Shown piece by piece: positions 24,549-33,186 of a stretch of DNA of 64,000 bases (its first letter is position 1; each line of letters opens with the position of its first letter). The notes beneath the pieces were generated by a model. The model was not told the DNA's origin. It was given only the letters and a program-made list of their open reading frames with translations, and searched no databases. The translations under genes and the position numbers were made by a program. The DNA comes from AC-38 sp033856025 (GTDB lineage Bacteria > Actinomycetota > Thermoleophilia > Solirubrobacterales > Solirubrobacteraceae): the NCBI GenBank assembly GCA_033856025.1, contig JAWVFQ010000029.1, positions 87,604 to 151,603 on the forward strand. Reading direction: 5' to 3'.

Positions 24549-26135
24549 GTGGGCCTGGCGGTGCCGTTCGGGGGATCGTTGATCGGGGCCTGCGGCGGAG
24601 CCGCACGGTCCGATCATCTGGTCGTCGCGGCAGCGACGACCCCTCCCAGCCTCGACTGGGAGCTCGTGTTCGGGCGGGAGGTGTACGACCACGTCTTCAA
24701 CCTGAACGACCGCCTGACGCGCTGGAAGCAGATCCCGGCGCCCGACGAGGAAGGCGGCTTCGACCTGGCTTGGCAGGCCGAGAACTTCGAGGAGATCACC
24801 GAGCCGCGCATGGCCGAGGGCTGGGAGGTCACCAACGGCGGGAGGACCTACACCTTCTCGCTGCGAAGGGGGTGGCCAAGCCACGCGGGGAACGAGTTCA
24901 CCGCCGCGGACGTGAAGTGGACGTTCGAGCGGAGCTTCGCGCTTCGGGGCATCACGAGCTACTACAACACCCTCTCCGGGATCCGGCGACCGGAAGACGT
25001 GAAGGTCCTGGACAGTCACACGGTCCGCTTCGAGCTGACCGAGCCGGGGCCGGACCTCCTGCTCACAATGAGCACGTTCTGGCGTGTGATCGTCGACTCC
25101 AAGGTGGCGAAGAGCCATGCCACCTCCAGCGACCCCTGGGCCAAGGGCTGGCTGCGCAACCACGAAGCGGGCTTCGGCCCGTTCAAGCTGGATGACCTCA
25201 GCCCCGGGCGCCAAGTCGTCTGGGTGGCCCACAAGGAGCATCCCTTCCCGCCCAAGCTCGACCAGATCACGTTCCGGGAGGTGTCGGCGTCGTCCGACCG
25301 GCTCGCGGCGTTGACGTCCGGAGAGACGCAGGCCGCTCAGTTCCTGGCGCCCACGGACATGCAACGGGTGCAGCATCGGAACGCCCTGCGCCTGTGGAAC
25401 TTCCAGGGCTATGTCCTCGCACAGGCCCCCATGAACCCGAAGTACCCGCCGCTCGACGACGTCCGGGTCCGGCAGGCCCTGTCATACGCGACGCCCTATC
25501 GGCAGATCGTCGGGAAGGTCTACCGTGGGTTCGCCGGGCCGGCCGCCGGCCCGCTCTCGGACCATGCCGCAGGGTTCGACCCCTCCCTGCGCCCGTACAC
25601 CTACGACCCCGAACGGGCGCGCAGGCTGCTGCGGGAGGCGGGCCATCCGAACGGGTTCACGACGTCGCTCGCCTACAACACCGCGGACCCGCTCGGCGAG
25701 CCTGTGAGCGCACAGCTCCGCAGCGCCTTCGCGGACGTCGGGGTGACGCTGGAGCTCGAGCCGCTCCCGCCCTCCACGTACCCGGAAGCCCTGTTCAGCG
25801 GCAAGCGGCCGATGTTCTTCTACCAGGGCGGGGCCGACTCGCCGGACCCCGCATACGCGCTGGGGGTCTTCTACCAGTCCAAGAGCTCCAACAACTGGGG
25901 GGGATACAAGAGCGCGGAGGCCGACGCCTGCTTGGCCAGGGCCGGGCGCCCCCAGCTCGCCTGGGACGGGCGAGTCGAGGAGCACAAGCGCTGTGCCGAG
26001 ATAATCGCGAACGACGCCCCTTGGCTGTGGATCGCGCAGCCCGGCTTCCAGGTGAGCACGCGCAGCGACGTGACCGGGATCAACTGGTACGCCGGCGAGG
26101 CGGTCGACTGGTCCAAGGTCGGCTACACGAGCTGA
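24549..26135 (+). CDS. ABC transporter substrate-binding protein (peptide/nickel family 5), 5' end disrupted
   Basis: At least 528 residues of SBP_bac_5: WTFERSFALRGITSYYN, FKLDDLSPGRQVVWVAHKEH, DDVRVRQALSYATPYRQIVGKVYRG and YDPERARRLLREAGHPNGF. The first normal in-frame start is GTG 24549, but the open frame continues upstream and encodes LTRRSFLKSATAVGL (24513-24557), a textbook Tat motif. After 24549 comes the lipobox LIGAC. So the mature protein is a Tat-exported lipoprotein whose true start is missing: back to the in-frame TGA at 24453-24455 there is no ATG, GTG or TTG. A one-base deletion after GTG 24490 would explain it. The fused ABC exporter follows 11 bases later. Confidence 0.88.
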   Translation: MGLAVPFGGSLIGACGGAARSDHLVVAAATTPPSLDWELVFGREVYDHVFNLNDRLTRWKQIPAPDEEGGFDLAWQAENFEEITEPRMAEGWEVTNGGRTYTFSLRRGWPSHAGNEFTAADVKWTFERSFALRGITSYYNTLSGIRRPEDVKVLDSHTVRFELTEPGPDLLLTMSTFWRVIVDSKVAKSHATSSDPWAKGWLRNHEAGFGPFKLDDLSPGRQVVWVAHKEHPFPPKLDQITFREVSASSDRLAALTSGETQAAQFLAPTDMQRVQHRNALRLWNFQGYVLAQAPMNPKYPPLDDVRVRQALSYATPYRQIVGKVYRGFAGPAAGPLSDHAAGFDPSLRPYTYDPERARRLLREAGHPNGFTTSLAYNTADPLGEPVSAQLRSAFADVGVTLELEPLPPSTYPEALFSGKRPMFFYQGGADSPDPAYALGVFYQSKSSNNWGGYKSAEADACLARAGRPQLAWDGRVEEHKRCAEIIANDAPWLWIAQPGFQVSTRSDVTGINWYAGEAVDWSKVGYTS

Positions 26136-26146
26136 GAAGAGGCGTC

Positions 26147-28000
26147 TTGCGCGCACCGAAGCTGAGCACCCACCCCCGCGCTTCCGCCGTCCGCGTCGAG
26201 AGGGTGACCAAGCGCTTCGGCGCCACGGTTGCGCTCGCGGGCGTCGACCTCGACGTCACGGAGGGGACGGTCTTCGGACTGCTCGGCCCGAACGGGGCTG
26301 GGAAGACCACGCTCGTCCGCGTGCTCGCGACCCTGCTTGCGCCGGACGCCGGGCGCGCCGAGGTCTTCGGGCGTGACGTGGTGCACGAGGCCGCGGCCGC
26401 TCGTGAGCTGCTCGGGCTGACCGGACAGTTCGCCGCCGTCGACGAGATCCTCACCGGACGGGAGAACCTCCAGATGTTCGGACGGCTGTTCAACCTCTCG
26501 CGCGACCAGGCGCGAGAGCGCGCGGCCGAGCTGCTGGAGCGCTTCGAGCTCGCTGACGCCGCCGACCGTCCGGCGCGCACGTACTCCGGAGGGATGCGAC
26601 GCCGGCTCGACCTCGCCTCGAGCCTGCTCACGCGTCCGCGGATCCTGTTCCTCGACGAGCCCACCACCGGGCTGGATCCGCGCAGCCGCAACGAGATCTG
26701 GGCGATCGTGCGGGAGCTCGTGCGCGACGGGACGACGATCATGCTGACGACTCAGTACCTCGAGGAGGCCGACCAGCTCGCCGACCGGATAGCGGTGATC
26801 GATCACGGGCGGGTGATCGCGCAGGGGACGGGCAACGAGCTCAAGGATCGCGTCGGCGGCCAGATCCTCGAGGTCGAGCTGACCAGCGCCGCGCAACGCG
26901 ACGAGGCACGGTCCGTGCTCGCCGGGGTGGGCTGCGGCGACCCAGAACCGGGAGAGCGCCTGGACCAGCTCGTTCTTCCCGCGCCGCGCGATGGCCTCGA
27001 GCTGATCGAGGACGCCGCCTCGGCGCTGCGTCAGGCGCGGATCGGAGTGAGCGATCTCGGGCTGCGCCGCCCGACGCTCGATGACGTGTTCCTGCAGCTC
27101 ACGGGCGCGCCGCCGAGCGAGGACGGCGCGGGCGCGGATGGGTCCGCGAGTGCGGAGCGAGTACCGGCCGCGAGCAGGATCGACCGCGGCGCGAGGAGGT
27201 TCCTGGCGCTGCATCGCCCGTCGCTGCGGGAGGTGCGTTCAGCCCTGGGCGACATGAGCGTGGTCACCGGGCGCAACCTGCGCCATTTCATTCGGCAGCC
27301 CCAGTTGCTGATCTTCTCGACGATCCAGCCGATCATGTTCGTGCTGCTGTTCGTCTACGTGTTCGGCGGCGCGGTGAAGGGCTCGCTTCCGGGCGGGGTG
27401 TCGTACATCGACTTCCTGCTGCCCGGCATCTTCGTGCAGTCGGTGGCCTTCCGGGCAACGCAGACCGCCGTCGGCCTGTCCGAGGACCTCGAGCGCGGCG
27501 TGATCGATCGCTTCCGCTCGATGCCGATGGCACGCTCGGCGGTGCTGATCGGCCGCACCGTGGCCGACCTCGTCCGCAACGTCGCGATCATCGGGCTGAT
27601 GACCGCGGTCGGTTACCTCATCGGCTTCAGGTTCCAGGCCGGGTTTCTGAACGCGCTCGCGTGCGTCGCGGTCGTCAGCGCGTTCGGGCTCGCCCTCAGC
27701 TGGATCTTCGCGTTCGTGGCGCTGATGGTCCGCGGCGCGGAGGCGGCCCAGTCGGCGGGCTTCGTGGTGATCTTCCCACTCGTCTTCGCCAGCTCCGTGT
27801 TCGTGCCGGTCTCGACCATGCCGGACTGGCTGCAGGCGGTCGCGGAGGTCAGCCCGGTCACCCTGACCGCGGATACCGCCCGCACCTACGCGCTCAACGG
27901 GGGCGTGCCGGGATCGCTCGCGGAGACGGCCGCCTGGATCGTCGGCCTGATCGCGATCTTCATCCCGCTGTGCGTATGGCGCTACCGGCGGATGAGCTGA
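26147..28000 (+). CDS. DrrA-DrrB-type ABC transporter, ATPase and permease in one chain
   Basis: A 617-residue fusion. Residues about 10-320 are a DrrA-like ATPase: Walker A LLGPNGAGKTTL, Q-loop in LTGQFAAVDE, signature TYSGGMRRRLD, Walker B RILFLDEPTTGLDPRSR, and the DrrA-type end PTLDDVFLQLTG. After a linker of about 50 residues, the ABC-2 permease (about 370-617) has six expected TMs, with GVSYIDFLLPGIFVQS and ERGVIDRFRSMPMARSAVL. The start is TTG 26147 with AAGAGG four bases upstream. Family members export antibiotics or lipids. Its placement after a peptide-import-type binding protein is unusual; they may not form one transporter. Confidence 0.92.
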   Translation: MRAPKLSTHPRASAVRVERVTKRFGATVALAGVDLDVTEGTVFGLLGPNGAGKTTLVRVLATLLAPDAGRAEVFGRDVVHEAAAARELLGLTGQFAAVDEILTGRENLQMFGRLFNLSRDQARERAAELLERFELADAADRPARTYSGGMRRRLDLASSLLTRPRILFLDEPTTGLDPRSRNEIWAIVRELVRDGTTIMLTTQYLEEADQLADRIAVIDHGRVIAQGTGNELKDRVGGQILEVELTSAAQRDEARSVLAGVGCGDPEPGERLDQLVLPAPRDGLELIEDAASALRQARIGVSDLGLRRPTLDDVFLQLTGAPPSEDGAGADGSASAERVPAASRIDRGARRFLALHRPSLREVRSALGDMSVVTGRNLRHFIRQPQLLIFSTIQPIMFVLLFVYVFGGAVKGSLPGGVSYIDFLLPGIFVQSVAFRATQTAVGLSEDLERGVIDRFRSMPMARSAVLIGRTVADLVRNVAIIGLMTAVGYLIGFRFQAGFLNALACVAVVSAFGLALSWIFAFVALMVRGAEAAQSAGFVVIFPLVFASSVFVPVSTMPDWLQAVAEVSPVTLTADTARTYALNGGVPGSLAETAAWIVGLIAIFIPLCVWRYRRMS

Positions 28001-28052
28001 GGCTGAGTTAGCCGCGCGGGCTCGCGCTACTCCCGCGGCGGTAGGTGAAAGA

Positions 28053-28084
28053 GCCGCCCGGGGGCCGACGACTGACCGGGCGGC
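28053..28084. terminator. Hairpin between the ABC exporter and the beta-propeller gene
   Basis: GCCGCCCGG and CCGGGCGGC form a 9-bp stem around a 14-base loop, 52 bases after the exporter stop. It may terminate that transcript or lie in the leader of the next gene. No T-run follows. Confidence 0.4.
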
Positions 28085-28107
28085 GAGGGGAGAACCTTCC
28101 CCCCGAC

Positions 28108-29496
28108 ATGTCCGCCAGGACCATCTCCACGATCAGCTCGGTGACGGCGGTCGCCGCTCTGCTGCTCCTGGGCGCAGTCGGCTGCGGCGGCTCGAGCTCC
28201 GGCTCGACGACCGGCGCGTCGACCGTCGCCTCCACCGCATCCCCGGCACCGGCCGCCACCTGGCTCACCTACCACCGCAACCTGGCTCGGACCGGGCTCG
28301 ATTCGACCAGCCCCTCGCTCGGGCAGGTCCGGCACACCTGGACGCGACGGCTCGACGGCCAGGTGTACGCCGAGCCGCTGGTGGCGCGCGGCCGCGTCAT
28401 CGCCGCCACCGAGGGCGACTCGCTGTACGCGCTGGACGCCCGGACTGGCCGCGTGCGCTGGCGCGCGCGGCTGGGAACGCCCGTGGACGGAGCGACGCTG
28501 CCCTGCGGCAACATCGACCCGTCGGGAATCACCGGGACGCCGGCGATCGACGCGGCGCAGGGCACCGTCTACGCGGTCGGCTTCCTGCGACCGGCCCACC
28601 ACGTCCTGTTCGCCGTGGACCTGGCCACGGGGCGCGTGCGCTGGCGCCGCGCGATCGATCCGCCCGGCGCCGACCCCACGGTCCACCAGCAGCGTGCCGC
28701 GCTTGCGGTCAGCCAGGGACGGGTCTACGTCGCCTACGGGGGCCTGAACGGCGACTGCGGGAACTACCACGGCTGGGTCGTGTCCGCGCCGGCCGGCGGT
28801 CCGACGGGGTCTCTGCGGTCCTTCGAGGTCCCCACGCAGCGCGAGGGCGCGATCTGGGCGCCCTCCGGTCCCGCGGTCGACGCGGGCGGCAACCTGTACG
28901 TGTCCACCGGCAACGGCTCCTCGACGAGCTCCTTCGACTTTGGCAACTCGGTCATCCGCCTCAGCCCGAGCCTGCGCCGGACGGCGTTCTGGGCACCGCT
29001 GAACGTCGCCACGCTCAACGCCCACGACACCGACCTCGGTTCGACCGGTCCGGTGCTGCTCCCGGGCGGGCGCGCGTTCATCATCGGCAAGGAGGGGATC
29101 GGCTACCTGCTCGACGCCGCCCGACTCGGCGGCATGGGCGGCGAGCTGGCCTCGCGCCAGGTCTGCGGCGCCGCGTTCGGAGGCTCCGCGTACGCCGCCG
29201 GCGTGGTGTACGCGCCATGCGTCGACGGACTCGCCGCGCTGCGCGTCAGCGGGCGCACGCTCGCGCAGGCATGGCGCGGCCCCGGCTTCCGGGCCGGGCC
29301 GCCCATCGTCGCCGGGGGCGCGGTGTGGACGGTCGACCTCGACGGCGGCTACCTGTACGCGCTGGACGCCCGCACCGGTCGCGTCCGCTTCCGGGCCGGG
29401 ATCGACCACCCGGCGCAGTTCACCACCCCGACCGCCGCCGGCGAATGGATCTACGTCGGCGGCGGCAGCCGCGTGCTCGCCTTCACCGGCGCCTGA
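28108..29496 (+). CDS. PQQ-like beta-propeller lipoprotein
   Basis: A 462-residue protein beginning MSARTISTISSVTAVAALLLLGAVGCGG: a signal peptide ending in lipobox AVGC. Then come several blades of the form SLYALDARTGRVRWRARLG, LFAVDLATGRVRWRR, GNLYVSTGNGSS and YLYALDARTGRVRFRAGI, the PQQ-binding-like/BamB repeat. No methanol-dehydrogenase calcium or catalytic loop is evident, so a binding or scaffold role is likelier than PQQ catalysis. I chose the ATG 28108 because it directly precedes the signal peptide. Confidence 0.88.
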   Translation: MSARTISTISSVTAVAALLLLGAVGCGGSSSGSTTGASTVASTASPAPAATWLTYHRNLARTGLDSTSPSLGQVRHTWTRRLDGQVYAEPLVARGRVIAATEGDSLYALDARTGRVRWRARLGTPVDGATLPCGNIDPSGITGTPAIDAAQGTVYAVGFLRPAHHVLFAVDLATGRVRWRRAIDPPGADPTVHQQRAALAVSQGRVYVAYGGLNGDCGNYHGWVVSAPAGGPTGSLRSFEVPTQREGAIWAPSGPAVDAGGNLYVSTGNGSSTSSFDFGNSVIRLSPSLRRTAFWAPLNVATLNAHDTDLGSTGPVLLPGGRAFIIGKEGIGYLLDAARLGGMGGELASRQVCGAAFGGSAYAAGVVYAPCVDGLAALRVSGRTLAQAWRGPGFRAGPPIVAGGAVWTVDLDGGYLYALDARTGRVRFRAGIDHPAQFTTPTAAGEWIYVGGGSRVLAFTGA

Positions 29497-29540
29497 CGCG
29501 ATACGCCCCGGGCCGGTCGTGCTGAGCCGTCGCGGCACAA

Positions 29541-29756
29541 GTGGCGCGGGAGGACGGCCGGCCGGTCGCCGTGGTTCTCGGTGCCGGCCTGGGCGTGGCG
29601 GGCATCGTGGGGCTGCTGCTCGCCCTGTACGCGGGCTTCCGCGTCGGGCTGCGCTGCCCGTTTGCAAACGGCCTGGGCTTCGCGCAGTGCTTCCAAATCG
29701 AACGACCCGGGCCGATAAGCACTTATAGGCGCGACTGCAAGGGACGCGATGTCTGA
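29541..29756 (+). CDS. Small membrane protein, possibly a truncated gene
   Basis: A 71-residue frame from GTG 29541 with one clear TM (AVVLGAGLGVAGIVGLLLALYAG). Third codon positions are strongly GC-rich until about 29660 and then lose this bias, as if the 3' part were foreign or a gene broke here. No family is recognised. The position coincides with the change from typical host DNA to a looser, lower-GC region. Confidence 0.4.
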   Translation: MAREDGRPVAVVLGAGLGVAGIVGLLLALYAGFRVGLRCPFANGLGFAQCFQIERPGPISTYRRDCKGRDV

Positions 29757-30041
29757 AGCTCTAGCCCCCGCATCCCAGCCCCGCTTCGACTGACACGATT
29801 AGGACCGCGGTCGAGGTCCGCGCGCTTCGGCGTTACCGCGACCTGGCGCCCGGGGCGGCCCGGCGGCGGCTCTATCGAGGTCGTCCCCAAGATATCGCGG
29901 TTACCGACACTAAGCGCGTATCGTCGGTGCTGGGCGTTACGTGGGACTTCAACTATGCCTACGCGAACCGGTGGCCGCTGAAGGGGCGCGTTTATTGGCT
30001 GGGCGGTGGTGGGGTGGCAACGTTGTGGGGATGGTTTGGGG
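29757..30041. other. Intergenic region without recognisable gene
   Basis: No frame with coding-like codon use, no tRNA fold and no long repeat was seen on either strand. The composition is more AT-rich than in flanking genes. Confidence 0.5.
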
Positions 30042-30704
30042 ATGAATCGCGGTAAAGCGCACAGGCTAAGCACAGCCTTATGTGCCGCGTTGCTGCTGAT
30101 CTCGGGCTGCGGAGGGGCGTCGCACGCGCCACACGCTCGTCTCACCGAGCGCGCGCAGGACATGCCTACCGCGAGCGTGTCGGGGCCTAGTGCCAAGGAC
30201 AAGCGTGCATTTCGTGCTTTGCGTCGCTCGCGGCGGCGCGCTGACGATGAGGCGGGATCCAGCCCTGCTCTTCTCCAGGCTCTTCGCGGCGAGGGACAGC
30301 GGTACGGCGCTAACCCGAAGCTGGCGCGAGTGGTGCATGCGACGCGAGCGGCGTTTCTTGCGCTTGTTCCCGCACGCGGCAACCTCTGCTCCGTATCCGT
30401 GGGTGGCGACCAAGCGGTTGCTGGTTGCACGCCCGATGATCTTGCCACGCGCAACGGGCTTGTGCAGTTCGGAACCGATCCGCCAAGCGGTGGCACCGGC
30501 TCTTACGTCGAGGGGGCCCTACCTGACGGCGCTCACGACGTCAGTGTGACCACTAACCGTCGGCAGCGCCGTATCGTCGCGCTGAATGAGGACAACGCGT
30601 TCTTCGTTAGCTCGGCGCAGCCGCTGCAGACCTTGATCTGGAGCGCTCGGGATGGCAGACACCATCGCGTCGACATCGCAATCGCGAGCGCCAGCTCTCC
30701 ATAG
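30042..30704 (+). CDS. Lipoprotein of unknown function
   Basis: A 220-residue protein starting MNRGKAHRLSTALCAALLLISGCGG: a lipoprotein signal with lipobox ISGC. The mature part has an Arg-rich helical stretch (FRALRRSRRRADDEAG) and a C-terminal beta-rich part with two further cysteines (NLCSVSVGGDQAVAGC) that may form a disulfide. I do not recognise the family. Codon use is less GC-biased than in the host core, in keeping with acquired DNA. Confidence 0.7.
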   Translation: MNRGKAHRLSTALCAALLLISGCGGASHAPHARLTERAQDMPTASVSGPSAKDKRAFRALRRSRRRADDEAGSSPALLQALRGEGQRYGANPKLARVVHATRAAFLALVPARGNLCSVSVGGDQAVAGCTPDDLATRNGLVQFGTDPPSGGTGSYVEGALPDGAHDVSVTTNRRQRRIVALNEDNAFFVSSAQPLQTLIWSARDGRHHRVDIAIASASSP

Positions 30705-31061
30705 GACCGGGCTCGCGGACTTCTACAACGACGTCTTCGAAGCACAGACGACATTGGGATCCAGCAGCTCGTCCTCGCCGGAATGATGCGACCCGGGTGG
30801 GCGCTGAACCGATTCCATGTCAGCGATGTCTTCTGCGCCCTTCCCAAAGCGAGCCGGCCGGCCCGATCTCTTTGAGGCGAGTCGGCGCTGGGGGGGGGCC
30901 GCGAAGTCGCCTTCTGCGGCAGGCTCGGAATACGCGTATCCGCCCCGTGTACGTCGTCGGGCCATGCTCTGGTCGCCGCAGGATCAGCCGTTCGGGAGGG
31001 TTGCGTTTAGTAAGTGCTGACTAGCGGGGGGCGGTAGCAACTGCTTCGCTAGCCCCGCCGA
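30705..31061. other. Intergenic region without supported gene
   Basis: Several short frames exist on both strands but none has family similarity, a ribosome site or codon bias. Near 31021-31052 CTAGCG and CGCTAG can pair around a GC-rich loop, a weak hairpin just before the XRE genes. Confidence 0.45.
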
Positions 31062-31373
31062 ATGACCAGGGCCCGCGCAACACAGTCGAGATGCTCCACC
31101 CGCAGTTCGAGTGCGTCTGGATCCGCTCGCCTGAGCGGGAGCAACGACGGAGCGCTGGGCAGAGTCATTCGCGACGTCAGAGGCCGTCGTGCGATGTCCC
31201 AGGACGACCTCGCCCGCACAAGCGGCATTCAGCGCAAGACCGTCTACCAGATCGAGATCGGCAAAACGGATCCCCGCCTCGGGACGGTGCGCCGGATCGC
31301 CCGAGCCCTCGAGATCGAAGCCTGGGAACTCCTCCGCGCATCAACACGCCCGCCCTTTGGCGGTGGCCGGTGA
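31062..31373 (+). CDS. XRE-type helix-turn-helix regulator (first of two)
   Basis: The 103-residue frame carries an XRE domain at residues about 32-92: LGRVIRDVRGRRAMSQDDLARTSGIQRKTVYQIEIGKTDPRLGTVRRIARAL. The first 30 residues are Ser/Arg-rich and may be untranslated; the true start may lie further in. Its stop overlaps the next XRE start as GTGA. Confidence 0.75.
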   Translation: MTRARATQSRCSTRSSSASGSARLSGSNDGALGRVIRDVRGRRAMSQDDLARTSGIQRKTVYQIEIGKTDPRLGTVRRIARALEIEAWELLRASTRPPFGGGR

Positions 31374-31663
31374 GCCGGTCCGGTGAGCAGCGCGCGATTC
31401 ATCGCGCCTTGGGCCGCGCGATCCGCGAAGTCAGGGAGGCGAAGTCGCCCTATATGAGCCAAAGCAAGCTGGCTCATGTAGCCGGCAGGGATCGCGCGTA
31501 CGTCGGCGCCATCGAGCGCGGAGAACGGAGGCCGACCTATGCGACGCTCGTCGCTCTAGCCGCAGCCCTCGGCGTTCCTCTGGCGCATCTCGTCGATCGT
31601 GCCGCGAGCCTCGAGCAGGACGAGGGCGGCCGGCGTGGCGGCGAGCCCGCTCGCGTCGGCTGA
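31370..31663 (+). CDS. XRE-type helix-turn-helix regulator (second of two)
   Basis: A 97-residue protein starting GTG 31370. The XRE domain is LGRAIREVREAKSPYMSQSKLAHVAGRDRAYVGAIERGERRPTYATLVALAAALGVPLAHLV. It is translationally coupled to the preceding XRE gene and differs clearly from it, so this is not a recent duplication. The pair may act as a heterodimer. No operator was identified. Confidence 0.82.
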   Translation: MSRSGEQRAIHRALGRAIREVREAKSPYMSQSKLAHVAGRDRAYVGAIERGERRPTYATLVALAAALGVPLAHLVDRAASLEQDEGGRRGGEPARVG

Positions 31664-31828
31664 GCGCGCATCGGCATCTTGGCTTCGCACGACCGGGCCA
31701 GCGTTGCAAAACACGCAGCCCGAGCGTTATCCGAATGACAGCCCTCGGTTCGCGCAGGGGCAGTCGACCGCAGAAGAGATGACCGCACCTGCTCATTCGA
31801 TGCGCCGCCGTCCGCGCAGATACGCCTT

Positions 31829-32446
31829 GTGACGAAGGCGTCTCAGGCGCGCGGGACTGTCGGCAGCGGTCATGCCGAGCAGAGCGTCCTGTCCCCGGTG
31901 CGCCTTGCGGTGCTCGGGCTGCTCATAGAGCGGCCATCTCATCGCTACGAAGTCGCCCAGCGCTTCACACGTCGTGTGGGCGCGACTTGGCAGATCCGGG
32001 CTCCACAGATCTATCAGGGCTTTCAGCGGCTCCACCGCGATGGCCATATCGAGCTCTCGACGCCCGAGGCGACGACCCGTTCGCAGTCGGTATTTCGCGC
32101 AACGCGAGAGGGGCGTCGCGTCTTTGAGGAGTGGATCGCGAGCGACGTCGCGGACGATCCGGCCCCGATGCGCAACGGGTTGGTCATCAGGTTGAGCTTT
32201 CTGCGACCCGAGCATCTCGTGACGCTCCTTCATGTCGTGGACCAGCGCGAGTACGCGCTGCTGTCGCGGATCCGTGAGTACTCGGACACCTGCCCGGAGC
32301 TCGATGACGCGCGCACCGTCGATTGGACAGGCGTCGGCGCCCAGCTGATCCTCGAGGGGACGATTGCGACGTTCCAGGGTGAGCTCCGCTGGCTGCGGCG
32401 CGTGCGCGTGACTCTGGAGGAGCTGCAACGCGGAAGTTCGCCGTGA
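31829..32446 (+). CDS. PadR family transcriptional regulator
   Basis: A 205-residue regulator: N-terminal winged helix SPVRLAVLGLLIERPSHRYEVAQRF with IYQGFQRLHRDGHIEL, and a C-terminal helical Vir-like domain (VIRLSFLRPEHLVTLLHVVDQRE). It starts at GTG 31829 and overlaps the ABC ATPase start (GTGA). PadR proteins often repress adjacent ABC exporters when no ligand is present, which fits this operon. Confidence 0.9.
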   Translation: MTKASQARGTVGSGHAEQSVLSPVRLAVLGLLIERPSHRYEVAQRFTRRVGATWQIRAPQIYQGFQRLHRDGHIELSTPEATTRSQSVFRATREGRRVFEEWIASDVADDPAPMRNGLVIRLSFLRPEHLVTLLHVVDQREYALLSRIREYSDTCPELDDARTVDWTGVGAQLILEGTIATFQGELRWLRRVRVTLEELQRGSSP

Positions 32447-33186
32447 ACGAGCTGAGGCTTGAGAACGTCAGCAAGGTCTACGCGCGGGGACGTCGGACGC
32501 GCGAAGCGCTTCACCAGGTGTCGTTCGAGGTTCACCCCGCAGAGTTCGTAGCTATCCACGGCGAGCCGAGATCGGGCAAGAGCACGCTTCTTCGAGTGGC
32601 GGCCGGGATCGAGGCGCCCGACTCGGGCCGCGTGATCTTTGGCGGTCGAGACCTGGTCTCGATGTCGGACCGCGAGCTCTCCGACTATCGCCTGCGCTCG
32701 GTCGCGTGGGTCTCCTCGGCTCGTCCTGCGTTTCCCGGCTATCGCGCGCTGGACTTCGTCGCGCTGCCCCGGCTCGCCGCGCCTCGCCACCGCCGCGACG
32801 CGCATGCGCGCGCCCACGAAGCGCTTGAGCTGACGGGCGCCGACGAGCTCGGCGACGCGACCCTCGATGAGCTCTCCGAGAGCGAGGCGCAGCGGGTCGC
32901 CATCGCGCAGGCGGTCGTGCGCTGCCCACGGATCGTGCTCGCCGATGAGCCGGCAGCCGGGCTCGGCGTCACCGAGGCCCGCGCGATCCTCGACTTGCTC
33001 AGGGGCCTCTCCCAGCAACACGGGATGGGAGTCCTGCTCACGGCGTCGGATGCGAGCGAGCTGCTCGGCGCGAATCGGGTGCTGGGTCTTCTGGTCGGAG
33101 GCAGGCTGGTGGCGCCTCCGGCTCCCGCGAACGAGGGTGCCGACCTCGTCCACTTCCCCAGACGCCCGCGGACCGGCGATGCTTGA
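32443..33186 (+). CDS. ABC transporter ATP-binding protein with degenerate signature
   Basis: A 247-residue MacB/LolD-like ATPase. Walker A is GEPRSGKST and Walker B is RIVLADEPAAG, but the signature is LSESEAQRV instead of LSGGQ and the switch His is absent (LLTASDAS where relatives have THD). It therefore probably forms the inactive half of an asymmetric ATPase dimer with the next, canonical subunit. It is coupled to padR (GTGA) and overlaps the next ATPase. Confidence 0.88.
   Translation: MNELRLENVSKVYARGRRTREALHQVSFEVHPAEFVAIHGEPRSGKSTLLRVAAGIEAPDSGRVIFGGRDLVSMSDRELSDYRLRSVAWVSSARPAFPGYRALDFVALPRLAAPRHRRDAHARAHEALELTGADELGDATLDELSESEAQRVAIAQAVVRCPRIVLADEPAAGLGVTEARAILDLLRGLSQQHGMGVLLTASDASELLGANRVLGLLVGGRLVAPPAPANEGADLVHFPRRPRTGDA

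Noticed and set aside
28027..29667. Long open frame on the minus strand opposite the beta-propeller gene
   Set aside because: It lacks any recognisable domain, has poor amino-acid composition (Arg/Pro/Gly-rich), and mirrors the GC-rich third positions of the real plus-strand gene.
30723..31020. Short frames on both strands before the XRE genes
   Set aside because: No ribosome site, codon bias or family similarity on either strand.
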